Counted from the first letter of the stretch, positions 12,432 to 24,824 are shown. The stretch: 64,000 nt of DNA from Hofstenia miamia (GCA_900660155.1 CABFPE010000081.1:1296514-1360513); one strand, 5' to 3'. Translations and numbers: made by a program. The notes: generated by a model not told the origin, from the sequence alone.

Positions 12432-13320
12432 TGTAGAGTCACTTGGTGATTTCATGATTATTATTTTTGATTTTTCTATTTGTAATGATGTCAAAATGAC
12501 ATAAACCTTTATTTTGATTTTCATTTGCAACAACAGTTTAATTTTTTCTTGCTTAGGTGCTATGTAGTATTATTGCTCAAATTAAATTGCAAGGGAAACA
12601 TGATCATCACATGATATTATGTTGTAAACAAAGACAGGTAACAATTTACAATGTATATAATGTGAAACAATGTAGAAAATGGTCAATAGATTTTATCTAG
12701 CTTCAACTTCAGTCTACCTTTTTATTTAGTAAATTCTTTTTTGATATGACAATAATTGTGTAAGTTCTGGCGACAATTTGGAGTAATTTCTTCAAGTACT
12801 GATGCAACACATAGTGATTCAGATAGTAAGCAAGCACAAGTTGTGGCCTGTATTAGGTTATGTGTATGGCTACATATAGAAATAATAAACCTTTCATTTG
12901 ATTTCAACAAGTACATGCACAAATAATTGATTACACTGTGATGATATTATACCATTGGTTAACACAAATGCATGGCTACTACATGCTGTTATTTAGTGAG
13001 CTGAGAGATAAGAAAACAAATGAGATGTTTATTTTCATAGTGAGATAGATAATAAAGTGTGAGACAATTAAGGTAGCACTGATCACTCAAGTTAAGCATT
13101 TCTCTTTTTGGACATCACTTTGGCTGGAAGCCATACAAATTGGTCATCCTGGAGGTTACCTAAAATAGTACTTGTTACTTGTATAAATTACCAATATTTA
13201 TTCTAAATTATATTCTAATTTAATGGAATCAGGGCTGTTATGATAAGGTCACTCCTGCAACCTTCTGCCATGACAATGAGTTCTGTAGTGTAATTAGATT
13301 TCCCAGGCCATGATTCTACA
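12432..13320 (+). mobile_element. Solo LTR-like repeat, copy 2
   Basis: 889 bp from TGTAGA to TCTACA, collinear with copy 1 throughout. Shared blocks include GCAAGGGAAA, GTAAACAAAG, TAGATTTTATCTAGCTTCAA and the block around TTTGGCTGGAAGCCAT. Flanking 4-mers TTAG and TTGG may be a decayed target-site duplication. CpG sites kept in copy 1 are TG or CA here, suggesting methylation-driven ageing. Solo fossil with no internal region. Confidence 0.75.
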
Positions 13321-13839
13321 TTGGGTGCTGTGAGTGAAATCTAAACCTAAACTTAGTGCAACTCTCATCTCATGCAATTTTTATGATGGCAATAAATGTT
13401 AATTTTAGTTACAAATGAAATGCATTAGAGCAAAATCCCTAACCATTCACCTATCCTAAGTTAAAGTGACATGCCAGCCAAGCTATACTACACAGATAAA
13501 ACTAAAAACACATACTTTTTAATAAAATATTAAGTGAAGATAAAAAGTAAAAAACAAATAAAAACAGGTATAGTAAACAAAATAACATACTGTTGAAAAT
13601 ATAGGAAATATCAGTCTGTTACAAATTTGGTCCTCTACTATGGTTAGTTTTACCAAAATGATATTAGCAGGAATTTAAAAACTAAAAAAAGCACCATTGT
13701 TACATTCTCATATTAGCAATTAAAACATTTTTGTAACCTTAATATTGAATTTGGTTATTATAAATAAGGAAGTAGAACAGAGCTTAATGTCTTTATGCCA
13801 CAATATGTATGAATGGTATGAATGTATATATATATATAT

Positions 13840-13877
<38 letters not shown>

Positions 13878-15261
13878 CTACAAACATTAAAATAAATGTT
13901 TGAAAACTTAATAAAAATTAAATGTATAGATGTATAGCACTTTAATATTCAAATCTTCAGCAACAATATTGAACAGTGTCCTTTTAAGGTACTTTTCAGC
14001 ATTTCAGAAGTGATGGAAACTTTTGCACCAAGAATTATGTTAGCAGACCTGCCATCTGCTTTGCAATTACTTGTCTGGAAAATTATTGAAGCAATTATCC
14101 TAGTCTAGAATGCATTCATCAATTTTCAGTTTTCAAAACATTTTCTGCTGTGAATGATCCCTAGATTTTAAACAGAATTCTTCCAAACCACGTCCTAACA
14201 TACTTGTTTTACAATGAAACTTCTGGTAAGACTGATATCAGTAAATAATTATCCTATATTTTTAACTTTATAAATTTTAAGAATGTTTTATTCTGCATCT
14301 TAACATTTTTATTATTTGAGAAGTGATTTGCCATCATGAATTGATCTTTTGTTTTTAACAAAGTTGCTTTTCTCCATTAGCCATGTACTTCAGTAGTTAA
14401 TGGCATTGTTGAGTTTCTCTGGAGCAACATTATAAACACAGTCTTCCCAACTTGCATCAAAATTTTCCCATCAGTTGTATTTACATGAAGTTGAACTCTG
14501 TAACTGGATTCAAAATGCAGTGCTCTAGGGCTATTTTACAACAAATACTGCAACTGTCATTCTGAAAAGAAAATTCTATTAAGCATATAGCATCATTTCC
14601 AATTTTGCTACAAGCATTCCAGAGCACTTTACAGTCAATTGTTTCTGGAAAACAATATTTTTGAGAATTCACAAAATATGTAAACACAGCAAATTCAGTT
14701 ACTAATGGTAAATTAACAAAATGCTAAAATGGGTAAATTGACCTTTTTCAGTATATGACAGATTATTGCAATAGTATTTGTAAATAAAATTACAAATTTC
14801 ATAACATTTAAGTTGTTATATTAAAAATTAAGTTCAAATTCTTTGTAAACTAACCAAGAACAATCAATTTTTGAAATATATTTAAAATTAACTTTTTTCA
14901 TGAAAAAGGCCTTCATTGACAAACACAAAAACACTATGAAAAGTTTTTGCAAAATAATTAACTAAACTATTTTAATAACCTTCATGAATGTGTGTAGCAA
15001 GATTTATACAAATATATTTTAACAAGTTTTCCAGCATTCAAAAATAGATTATTTCTATTTAAGAGAAAAAATACATAGCTTAAATGAATATGAAAATATA
15101 ACTGAATAAAAGCATGTGGTGATTCTACTTTTCTCTATCACTTCCTAAAGTTCCCTACTTTAAAGTGTGATATATTCACTTCCAAATACTTCAACTTGCA
15201 ATGCACACTCCTGATTTGTTTAGATTCAACTTTAACTAAAACAAACTTGGATTATTATTAT
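13321..15261. other. CpG-free intergenic DNA with (AT)n tract
   Basis: Holds a compound (TA)n/(CA)n tract at 13824-13875. I count one CpG in this 1.9-kb stretch. No gene seen. Confidence 0.55.
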
Positions 15262-16168
15262 TGTAGAGTCACTTGGGGCCCTTATTTATTTTATTTTTCA
15301 ATTATTGGCACTCTCCAATTAATTTGGTGCTATTTACTATCTTTGATTTAGTGATTTTATTAATTTGCAGTTGTTTCAACTTAGTTTTTGAATTTAGTAT
15401 AATTGTCCCCTTGATTAGAGAATATGTGTGATTGCTTGACTAATTTGCAAGGGAAACAAGTGAATTTTTGTAAAACAGTAAATATTTACCTTTTTCTGTA
15501 ATAAATAGGGAACTTACTGTTATCAAATGTCAAATAAATTTTGTTTTCACTGGATAACATTTGCTTTATTTTTCTTTATTACATTACTAACTTTTTTAGA
15601 TCTGGTATTGTTAATATGATAATAAACTTGTAAGATCCGGTGATAATGTGGGAGGAACTCCACTGTGCCTGGGGCAATAACTCGCTCCTTGACAGATGTG
15701 AGCCCATATTGTGGTCACTATAGGCTATGTATAGGCATAGGGAATAAAACAACTACTAACTCAATTGATTGTACATGCACATAACATCACACTTTGCAAA
15801 TATACTATGCTGTTGGCATATGTGAACACATGGTATTTACACATTATTAATATCTATTACATGAGCTGAGATAACAAGAACTATGAGCTAAAGTTGTTTT
15901 ATTGAGCTAGAAATTAAACTTGAGACACACAATTAGCACCTTGGATGGTAAGGATAGTTTCAAAACATTTGGCTTCAGCAAGATGCTGTGTAAATTGGTC
16001 ACTAGCAGGAATGCCTTCTTGGAAATGGTATCAGTTTTTTTTCTACAGTGAAATTGGCAAACTACCAATCTTAATTTGTTTTGTTAGAATATGGGCTGCT
16101 CTCAGTGATGGTAATTCTTCACAACCTTGTACTGCTTAAGCTGCTAGACACAACCCTCTGATTCTACA
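15262..16168 (+). mobile_element. Solo LTR-like repeat, copy 3
   Basis: 907 bp, TGTAGA to TCTACA, flanked by perfect 4-bp duplications TTAT (15258-15261 and 16169-16172). Collinear with copies 1 and 2 but more diverged. A TATA-like region and the AATAAA region are recognisable. Solo fossil. Confidence 0.75.
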
Positions 16169-16766
16169 TTATGTCATTAAAAGAACTTGTATTGCACATT
16201 CAAGTAGCTGTCAAGACAGATATAATTTTATTTTGTGCTCAACATGTCATGAAAAGTATTCCAGATTAGTTTTGCTTTACATAAATGATTTGTTTTATAA
16301 ATATAATGCTAAAATTAATAAATCAAAAATAATTTGCAATAGTTTCATGGATAATGTCACACTAATAAATAAGACAAGACAAGCCCAACAATATATGGCT
16401 GCATTATAATAGCAAATATAAATTATGTTAGATTCAATAAATAAATGCAATTTCACATAATTAGCACACACTCATCCTTAGGCAAATTATTTCTGAAGAA
16501 ATCTAACTAGGAGAAACTTCTAAAACTAAGCTTTTGACTTGAACCCTCATATGCACAACACATAGCTAATATTAAAATACTTCAAGTATGGTAAAGCAAC
16601 TTAACTTGATTATTTCAAACAATGTTTATAACTATTAATACAGCTTGGGCATTAATTTTCCAATGCTATTTTATAGATCAAGTATGTCCACACTCTTAAT
16701 TTAAATCATAAATAACATGCTGAATGTGAAAAAATGACATTTTTTCAGGTTTCCAAGGGCATACTA
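16169..16766. other. Spacer, no gene seen
   Basis: AT-rich DNA between LTR-like copy 3 and the DNA transposon that starts at 16767. Confidence 0.5.
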
Positions 16767-16910
16767 CACCATTTCTCAACAAAATTGGCAAAACTGTGCC
16801 ACCAAATTTGCACACTGAGAACACCAAATTGGCAAAACAGGAGTACCAAATTGGCATAATGGGAACATAAAATTGGTAAAAATGTGCTCCCAAATTGGCA
16901 CAATTTTTAT
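16767..16910 (+). repeat. Left TIR made of 22-bp tandem units
   Basis: After CACCATTTCTCAA come about six units of the type CAAATTGGCANAATGGGAAC, spaced exactly 22 bp apart over most of the array. They are likely iterated transposase-binding sites; this function is inferred. Confidence 0.8.
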
Positions 16911-17375
16911 TCATTTTACAATAGAATAATATACATAAGATATTCATATTTCAGTGATTCATAAGAATCTGTTAATTATTGTGCATGATTTGTAGAGTGC
17001 AATTTATTGAGAATTATCACTTCATGAAGTTATGCAAAGTGATGCAAAGCAATTCAAATAAGGCAGCTAGACAACCATTGTCAATTAGCAATTCTTATTT
17101 TCACCTTATTATTATTTTTCATTCATTTCTGATCTCATTGATTCATATTTTTAGCAATATGTATAAAGCATATTTTTGATTATTCAAACCTTGAATGTGT
17201 GTAATCATCCGATTAGCTATAAGAAACTAGAAAGTAAAACAATCATATACAAATTAATTGAACAAAAGGCTCACACAAAATGATTAAAAGTTGAAATCAC
17301 TACTGTCATACTAGAAGTGTTCTCACAAGAACCATGGCTGACCAGTAAATGAAATTGAATTTGTTGTTTCAGAAT

Positions 17376-17961
17376 CTACTGATCCACATATCTGTAGAAA
17401 TTTCTTAAATGTTCCCAGGTGATTTTCTGAATAGCATGCTCAATCAATCTCACTAGCTTCTCCTCTCTATACCTCACAAAAGTCTTTCCTTCAAATGAAG
17501 CTGCTTCACAGTAATTTTTGGGATTAGATGTACTCCATTGTGATTTAATGAATGATTTGATCACATTGAAGCAACCCTCCACAGGATTGAGCTCAGGACT
17601 ATAAGCTGCATCAAAGCACTTGATGACATGATTCTCTCAAACATTTGTGAAGGTTGAAATTTTAACTTTTTTATGAGATGGTGCATTGTCCAAGTAGATG
17701 GTTGCATTTTGCTCTCCAAGTTTCATGCTTAACTCTGTGAAAAAATGAACAAATGCTTCCTTATAGCTTCCAACAACACTTTTCCTGTGAACCACTAAGT
17801 TGTCATCAACAGCAAGGAGTATATTGATACTTTTCTCTTGTGAATTGTGTAATCTATGATAGGCCCTCTGTCCTCTGGGTGACTGACCAATATTTCTCAT
17901 TGTGAATAGATTGAAATTCAATTTATCCACATGAACACAATAGCCATGATTTTCTAGATAG
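17376..17961 (-). pseudogene. Transposase, DDE catalytic part
   Basis: Contains the three catalytic neighbourhoods of the DDE superfamily in order: ILLAVDDN (first D), IYLDNAPSHK (second D) and YSPELNPVEGCF (E). A stop lies between the second and third motifs (near 17637). The C-terminus ends in frame at 17376. The IS630/Tc1/mariner-type motif set agrees with the TA duplication at the element ends. Confidence 0.85.
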
Positions 17962-18765
17962 TGTAGAGTTACTCAGGATCCTCTTTTCTCACTTCATTAT
18001 TTAAATGAAAATTTTGTAAATTTGAGTTTAATTTTGCTCTTGATTTTAGTAGTGAGGTCACTTTCACATAATTAATTTAGATTGAGTGTAGTATTTTGAT
18101 ATTAAATGTGTTGTCCCCTTGAATTTATGCAGACATGTAATTGCTCTTTAATTTTGTGAGGGAACTCATGTTATAGAAAAGTGTAAACAATGCAGGTTAT
18201 ATTTTGATCATATTGTATAAATACATAAGAGACATTTAGCAAACACCAAATAAACTTTGTCTCACTCAAATGCTTTTGCTTTTTCTTTAGTTAACTAACC
18301 CCTTTTAAGGCATTGTTATGGATTTAGCAATAATAATTGTAATCAATCATTGCAATTTGAACAAGCACTATAATTACACACCATGATGATAATGAATCAT
18401 TGGTTAATGTGAATGCATGGCAATTACATGCTATTTTTATCTATTACATGAGCTGAGATAAGAATTAATGAGAACTGGTTTATTGAGTTAGAAATTAACT
18501 ACTTTAGACATGTAAGTTAGCACCTTTGCAAAATTGGAATTCTCTTTATGAATACTGCTTTGGTGTGATGCATTCAAATTGGTTAGCATTGAAAGTGAAA
18601 TCTTGGTGGATCTTTCTTGTTACTTTGTTACAATGGCAAATTACCAATATCTTTGTTGTTCTGTTAGAATGAGGGTTACTCACTGCAATAGTAGCCCTTG
18701 CAACCTTCTGTCAAACCATTGAGTTTCCTAGTACCACTGGAGTAGTCTGAGCTCCCCCATAAATT
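17962..18765 (+). mobile_element. LTR-like repeat, copy 4, inserted in the transposase
   Basis: Starts TGTAGAGTTACT and follows the same order of blocks as copies 1-3 (GCAAG-like, TGTATAAATA, ATGATGATAATGAATCATTGGTTAA, then the region before CAACCTTCTGTC). Its right end is decayed, so the 3' boundary is approximate and no exact target duplication was found. The nested position shows that the LTR family was active after the transposon inserted. Fossil. Confidence 0.6.
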
Positions 18766-19170
18766 ACTTCTGCTTTTCAATGTTTTCTGGCGTATTCTTG
18801 CCAATTGGTTCAGGTCAAATTATTTTTGCTGTTATAGCTTCACCATCCAATACTTTCACAGGTCTTCATTGAAATGACATTGCCTATTGAACTTGCCAAC
18901 TCCTTTAATGTCACATCATTGTGATCCTTTAAATAGTACAGTAAGAGTTGCTTAATGTCTTGATTTACTGTTGTGCAGGCCAACCTTTTACCACTTCTTG
19001 GTTTCATTGTTGCTTCCTGACATTTGAGGATGTTGTACACTGTACTCTTACAAATACCCAATTGTTGAGCAAGGCAAATGGGATCTCCTCCAGGTTCTTC
19101 TTCATCTAAAATCAGTTGTTTGTGTTCTTCTGAGGTCTTCTTGTATCTATTTCATCTTGGTGCCATCTCA
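18766..19170 (-). pseudogene. Transposase, N-terminal DNA-binding part
   Basis: Minus-strand coding from about 19170. Recognisable are a helix-turn-helix region (LGICKSTVYNILKC) followed by PRSGKR and a second helical segment (DVTLKELASSIG), the paired DNA-binding layout of Tc1/mariner transposases. An in-frame stop occurs a few codons after the presumed start, and further stops precede the LTR junction, so it is dead. It continues beyond the inserted LTR at 17376-17961. Confidence 0.75.
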
Positions 19171-19384
19171 TTTCATGATGCTGATTGTAAATGAATTAAT
19201 TAATTTGACAAACAATCAATGAGAGTGTGACTTATATAGCATTTGAAAGAAAAGTGATGAAAAAAATCACTTTAATTAGTCTATCAAATGAAATATAAAT
19301 ATCATGGCACAATGGGAACAGAACAATGTTCCATGTATGATCAGACATTGCTTTATGTTAAATAACTCACAATTTGTTAAATTT

Positions 19385-19525
19385 AAAAATGTGCTAATTT
19401 GGTATTCCCAATCTGCCAAATTGGTATTCCCATTATGCCAATTTTGTGATCCCATTTTGCCAATTTGGTGTTCTCAGTGTGCCAATTTGATAATGCACTT
19501 TTGCAAATTTGGTTGAGAAATGGTG
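19385..19525 (-). repeat. Right TIR made of 22-bp tandem units
   Basis: Read on the minus strand it is collinear with the left TIR: the same terminal 14 bp, then units with the CAAATTGGCA core at 22-bp spacing. Confidence 0.8.
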
Positions 19526-19527
19526 TA

Positions 19528-22500
19528 TAACATTTATGCCAAATATTTAAATAGGATAAGATGCAGCTATGCATTAATTGTAATAAATGAATATGATTTG
19601 CTTGAATTTATTTTGGTTAGAGCAATTCTCTTCTTACAACTCAGTATTAGCTACACAAAGAAAATTAATACAAAAAACTACATAAATTTGAATTTCAAAT
19701 AACTGATTAGTCATTCTTGCATTTCAGTAGCTAACACCACAATGGGTTTAAATAATGAATTTGCCTTGATTTGTGCTAGGTATGTGTATTTGAATAGCTA
19801 AAACAGCAACAATTGAGAAAGCATAAGCTAACATTAAGAATGTCTTAAGGAGTATTAACCAGTAGTGTGGATTTTTGACCCTGCAATCATTCTATGTTTT
19901 CAAAGTTTTTGAAAAATCAATTTACTCAATTCATATTTTTAACAGAAACCTTAACATCTAGATACTGACAATGTTGCAGCTTAGATATCTAATCTCACAT
20001 TAATAATTATGCAATTCTTGGTATCAGTTTCTGAAAAAGAAATATTTTCAGCTAATCAACATACAATATTAATAAAAAAACTGTGTGACTTTTGTAATCA
20101 TATCTTCATTAAAACTTGAGCCATTTCTGCTTTGTTATCAAATTTCATTGACAAATTTCAAGTATTTTCAAACATTCATTCAGAAAATTCCAATCATTTT
20201 AATCCTTAAATATATATTACCAACATGTTAATTCCAGTATCTAGTAATAAACTGAATCAAATTTTCTTGTGCAATTCATTTGAATAATATTCAATTCAAT
20301 CATATGTATGACAATTATTTTCTAATTGATTGCTGCTGTACAGTTTTTGCCGACACAGAAAATTTTAGTTGTGGGAAACATGCATGTTTTATTTATCTAG
20401 ATGCAGGATTGGCATGTTTTAAAAATGACCTGCTTAAAAAATATTTTAAACACTGTTTAAAACAACTGTTTTTTGCAATGTTTTTTTAAAATGTTTTTTT
20501 TGCAAATATATTTAGTACTTTATAGAAAATTAGGAAAATAATTTTTGGGTTTCATTCTTTTTTACTTTTATAGCTTATTTTATACCACAAAAACAGTTAA
20601 ATCTGAATTTGTTTCTGTGAATGCAACAAAAATAAATGTTGATATATTTTTCATAATTCTATGTTTCTACTATATACATTTTCAGTAAAAATGTATTACC
20701 TTGATGTTGACCAGTCTAAAAGCAAAAAACACATTGTTATAAATGCTTAAAACATTTTAAAAATTTATAATATTTTTTTTGTAAAAATACACTTTTTTGT
20801 GAACCATGTCTAGATGTAAGAGAAATACACAATTAACATTAACACATAATTGTATTAAATTGATTAAATGAAGGAATACATTGTTTCATAAACATTTCAC
20901 TATTTACTTTATTATATTAAATACCTAATAAATGTGCATTTGTTGAAAATATAAATTACTTTAAATGCAAATGTATTTATCAATTAAATGTGTTTTTCAC
21001 TCTTAAGCCTCAAACTTTGGCATTCTTCAGAAATCCATAAAATGTGTACATAGTTTATTTGCATGTACTATATATTGGATTAAATTCAAAATGAAATACT
21101 TCAGCCATGGATGCATTTCATTTGATTTATGGATTTGCCAATTTTAGTCTAAAATAATATAAATCTTGCAATTTTATATTTTGTCACTCTAAAAATTCAG
21201 GAGCACATTTTTTTATTGGTCTGAAGTTATTAGGATCAAATCTGGCAGAGAAACTACAGTTGGAAATCTTGAAAGCAATTAAATTGAATTAAATTGAAAA
21301 TTCCCAAATTCTTAGCTCTTACTGGAAGGATTTCAAAATTTATTTTTATATTCTCTTGCAACTACCTCCATATGCTTTAATAAAATTTTTTTTAAATTCT
21401 ACCAAAATTGTGTGTGGAAATTGAGAAATTGTTTTCCATTTTACACTATATTTACATGCATAGACTCAAATAAGAATCCTGTTGGTTGTTACATTCAAAT
21501 GAAATCTTTGGGGAGATTTTTCACCATGAAAAAGTGCATCTTTAGCAAAAAAAATTAATGAGTAATAGGTGTCAAAGAATCTGCAGATAACATTTTTAAA
21601 CTTCTGATGACCAGCAGCTTGAAAACTGCAAAAAACCTTTTTTCTATATAATAGGTTAGCTCTTATCAGCAGCATAATATGGGGCCCTAACACATTGTAT
21701 GGCATTACATGCCAATCACCATGCTAAGAAGAATTCAATAAGAATATGTAATTGATTCAACTCTATGTACTAAGTATTATAATATAGATGCTGAGACAAT
21801 CTGTTCAAACATTGGAATTGATAAGCTATAGTTTATTTAATGACCTACTGAACCCTAGATTAAAAAATATCAAAGCTAATGGATAACAACATGCAATATT
21901 GGCACTTCAGCAAATACATCCACTTCAAAATAATCAATTTGGAGCTATATACATACATATTTTTTGTTCATTTACGAATGACTAAACTTTATATATTTAG
22001 TCATTTACTTCTACGAAAATGCATTTTGATCTTGCAAATTTCATACTTTGTCAGGCATTTATTTTTGAACAATTCGCAAATGTAGTTTCTCAACTACCAA
22101 TTTATACTTCAGAATATTACAAAAGCAGTAAGTTTTAAATCTCCACATTCTAACTTTGCTATTTGCCATAATGGCAGTGATAATATTTAGATATGAAAAT
22201 GGTCGTTTCAAAATTTCGTAACGATATTTTTGGGTGTTGATTCCAAAAAATTCATTACTTTATTATGAATGCTGAATCTTTGCAATTATGGGGACTATAG
22301 AGTTATATACAAAGGTTATTTTTCCATTAAGAAATTCTAATGCAAAATGAATATTTTAATTTTCCATCATCAAATGCAAGGCATGTATATATTAAGGGAA
22401 AGTACTTCACTTTAATTGCTTTTACAAGTTTTCATTAGCGTAAAAAAGAATTGCAACTGAAATATTATCAAGACAAATTGTATCTGCTTTTTACTACTAA

Positions 22501-23495
22501 TTTCAAGGAAGTTCCTAGTAAACTTTATCTATGATATGATTGTTCTAATTTCGTTAGCCGTGTAAAACTTTTCTAGTCCATCTTCGATTGTCATTTTATA
22601 ATTTGAATTTTCTGCTCATAAATATGAACTTTCACAATTTTCTGCATTTGAATCAATTCAACTTTTACTCTGAAATTAGAGTTGTTTACATTGAGATTGA
22701 TGTTAATTGAAGTTATTTTAAAGATTATCATTGCAATGGCTCTTCTGATTCATTATATTTTCCAATAGCTTTTTCAACTCAATTATACACCAATTTAAGA
22801 TTTCTTTACTGTTATAAAGTACTCAATTAAACAAAATTGTGTTTTTGTTATTGTAAGTTCCTTTATGTATTAAGAAAGTTTACATTTTGTCTGTTCTAGT
22901 TACACATCGAAGAGGGTTTTATTTAAATATACATATGAAATCCTTACTAATAGTTTTCATTACAATTATATGTCCAAGTATGCTGAATCAAAAATCCTAA
23001 TTTTGCGAAATACGATTTGGCGGCTGTTGCATTCAAGGTAATGTGCTGATGGGTTCACTGTTTTTGATAGGAAAATTGATTCACATCAAAGTGAAGCACT
23101 GCAGGGCATTGTTTTGGAATACAAAAAATTATTTGTGTTCCTGTAAAATTGTAATATTGGCATTGACTTTTCAGTCTGCCAAAAATGAAACTTTCCTTAA
23201 TTGTCTTTTAATGGAAACCCTAGGCAATAAGAAGTCATTCTTGGTAATGTCTCACTACTTGTAAGTACAAAGCTTAGGAAAAATGCACGATATTTTTGAT
23301 AACTTGAAAATCAATGTAAAATGTATTTTAAGCAGTATTTTTAAATTTTGTATAGTATATAACATCTTTTTTAAAGTCAGATTGTAAAAAACTGATATAT
23401 AGCATAATTATATATAATTATTAATTTTAAAATTCACAAATTATAAGCGTTCAGACAAAAAGCACCAATATTAATATAGCTAGAATTCATTTCAT
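19528..23495. other. Intergenic, no gene seen; CpG boundary at about 21976
   Basis: Nearly 4 kb of AT-rich DNA without recognisable coding or repeat ends. CpG is almost absent up to about 21975 and frequent afterwards, with no gap between. Confidence 0.55.
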
Positions 23496-23691
23496 ATGAG
23501 GCGCCCAGAGGCAAAGTTGCTAATCTGCCAAATTGACGATATTGAGTTGATGTGGGATACGAAATTTTAAACTTTCCCCTAGATAGTAGAAAAATGTTAT
23601 CACAATATTCGCTTTTATCCATAGGTAAAATAAGGTTGAAAATAAACTAGTGTTTTTGCAAACCAACTCATTTCTTTGAGAGGCAGAGAGT

Positions 23692-23760
23692 CCAATGAGA
23701 TAACTTACCCATGAGCCAATCAGAGCACTCATTCTTTGATACACATCCCACTGTGCCAAT
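23692..23760 (+). promoter_or_regulatory. Three CCAAT boxes upstream of the transposon gene
   Basis: CCAAT at 23692, 23716 and 23756. The last two are in the extended NF-Y context GCCAATCAG. They lie 140-205 bp before the ATG at 23897. No convincing TATA box is visible. This is the layout of a CCAAT-driven promoter. Confidence 0.5.
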
Positions 23761-23896
23761 CAGCGCGAGAAGCGTATTGTCAGCGGATGACACGACGGAT
23801 CAAGCAGTTTAGTTTGTAAACAAAGTTGTATTTGCACGCATTGTAGATAGATTTTGGTGATTCAATTGTGTATTTGCGCATAATATTTCAGCCAAA

Positions 23897-24313
23897 ATGT
23901 CTTCTAGTGACAGTGAAGTGAGTACACCCGAACAAGCCGTAAAAGGGTGAAAAATGTGGACGCATGGAAAAGAGTAGAGAAAAAAACAGCGAAATAATGG
24001 ACAAACCTATGCAACCGAAAAAGGCAAACTTATGGCCGCTCGAACTGAAAACAGTTTTACGACTACAATGTACTGAACAAAGAAATCACCTTGGCCAAGA
24101 TTAAAGGTGCCAAGTTCAGTGCTTTTGAAGAAGAACAAATTGACTGACATAAAGGTGCTCATGCAGTACGTTCCAGCAGAGTATCAAGGCTTCTTTGAAA
24201 AACTTATTGCTGAGCAAGATCAAGCAACAGGAACTCAAGAAGGAAGTGGTCGAAGGGAGGGGGAGTGTCATCAAGAAGAATCAGACATTGATTTTCTTGA
24301 TGATGACGAATAA
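23897..24313 (+). pseudogene. Transposon gene remnant, N- and C-terminal domains only
   Basis: Starts MSSSDSEVSTPEQ in a good start context (GCCAAAATG). Within about 20 codons the frame shifts into WKRVEKKTARNNGQTYATEK followed by GKLMAAR, a motif like the N-terminus of a repetitive invertebrate protein family I know from memory (KGK...AR). After a loss of the central region it ends with LTDIKVLMQYVPAEYQGFF and an acidic tail (EESDIDFLDDDE), like the C-terminus of the same family. The catalytic core is absent, and stops and shifts are present. Family assignment is from recalled patterns only. Confidence 0.5.
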
Positions 24314-24816
24314 ACATCCCTTTTCCCCTTTTTATTACCACTTTAGCATTTAGACATTTTCCATTACTTTTTCTGAAGTTTTTTTGTTAGAAGTTCATTA
24401 GGATAATAAAACTATTTTTCTTTGTATTGGCAACAAACTCAGGAACATTTTGATGTATAATATGTGTATATTTACCAAATATTCAATGTTTCTGTCATAA
24501 AATAGAAATGGTAAAACTTTAAAGCTATTTTTCTCAAAACTACCGAATGGTGGATTGGCCCTTTTGCCTCTGTACTTAAAGTTATTTCATACGGCGTTTA
24601 ATTTAGAATTATATCTTTTAATGTACTTTTGATGGCAGACTCCCGTAAGGTCATTATCGGTAACATTATTTATTTTTATTTCAAGTGAATCATATTTTAT
24701 GCATTTCCAACACTTTCCACAAGTTTAAGAAACCGCAACGTGCAAAAATTTATTTTATATAGTAAAGAAGCAAACTCAAGTATTTTTTTTGATATCGACA
24801 ATTGGCATGAAATTAT
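24120..24816 (+). repeat. Duplicated block, copy 1
   Basis: Nearly identical to 25482-26148, including the transposon gene's 3' end, its right TIR and about 180 bp beyond it. Ends at the single-N join at 24824. Confidence 0.85.
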
Positions 24817-24824
24817 TTATTTCN

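Larger units (their letters stand above)
16767..19525 (-). mobile_element. Tc1/mariner-class DNA transposon with long array-type TIRs
   Basis: Both ends begin CACCATTTCTCAAC and abut TA (16765-16766 and 19526-19527), the target site of the IS630/Tc1/mariner group. The terminal inverted repeats are about 145 bp and consist of tandem 22-bp units. Between them lies a minus-strand DDE transposase, now inactive and split by an LTR-like insertion (17962 to about 18765). Without that insertion the element would be about 1.95 kb. Confidence 0.85.
23496..24593 (+). mobile_element. Non-autonomous DNA transposon (deletion derivative), copy 1
   Basis: The left end carries CAGAGGCAAAG followed by GCTAATCTGCCA (from about 23504). 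The right end, inverted, reads CAGAGGCAAAAGGGCCAATC. The interior holds a promoter-like CCAAT cluster and a gene remnant in which an N-terminal and a C-terminal domain of a longer protein are brought together, apparently by internal deletion. A polyadenylation-type AATAAA lies near 24404. Confidence 0.6.

Noticed and set aside
19304-19574. Overlapping open frames on both strands
   Set aside because: They translate the 22-bp tandem units of the transposon's right terminal repeat.
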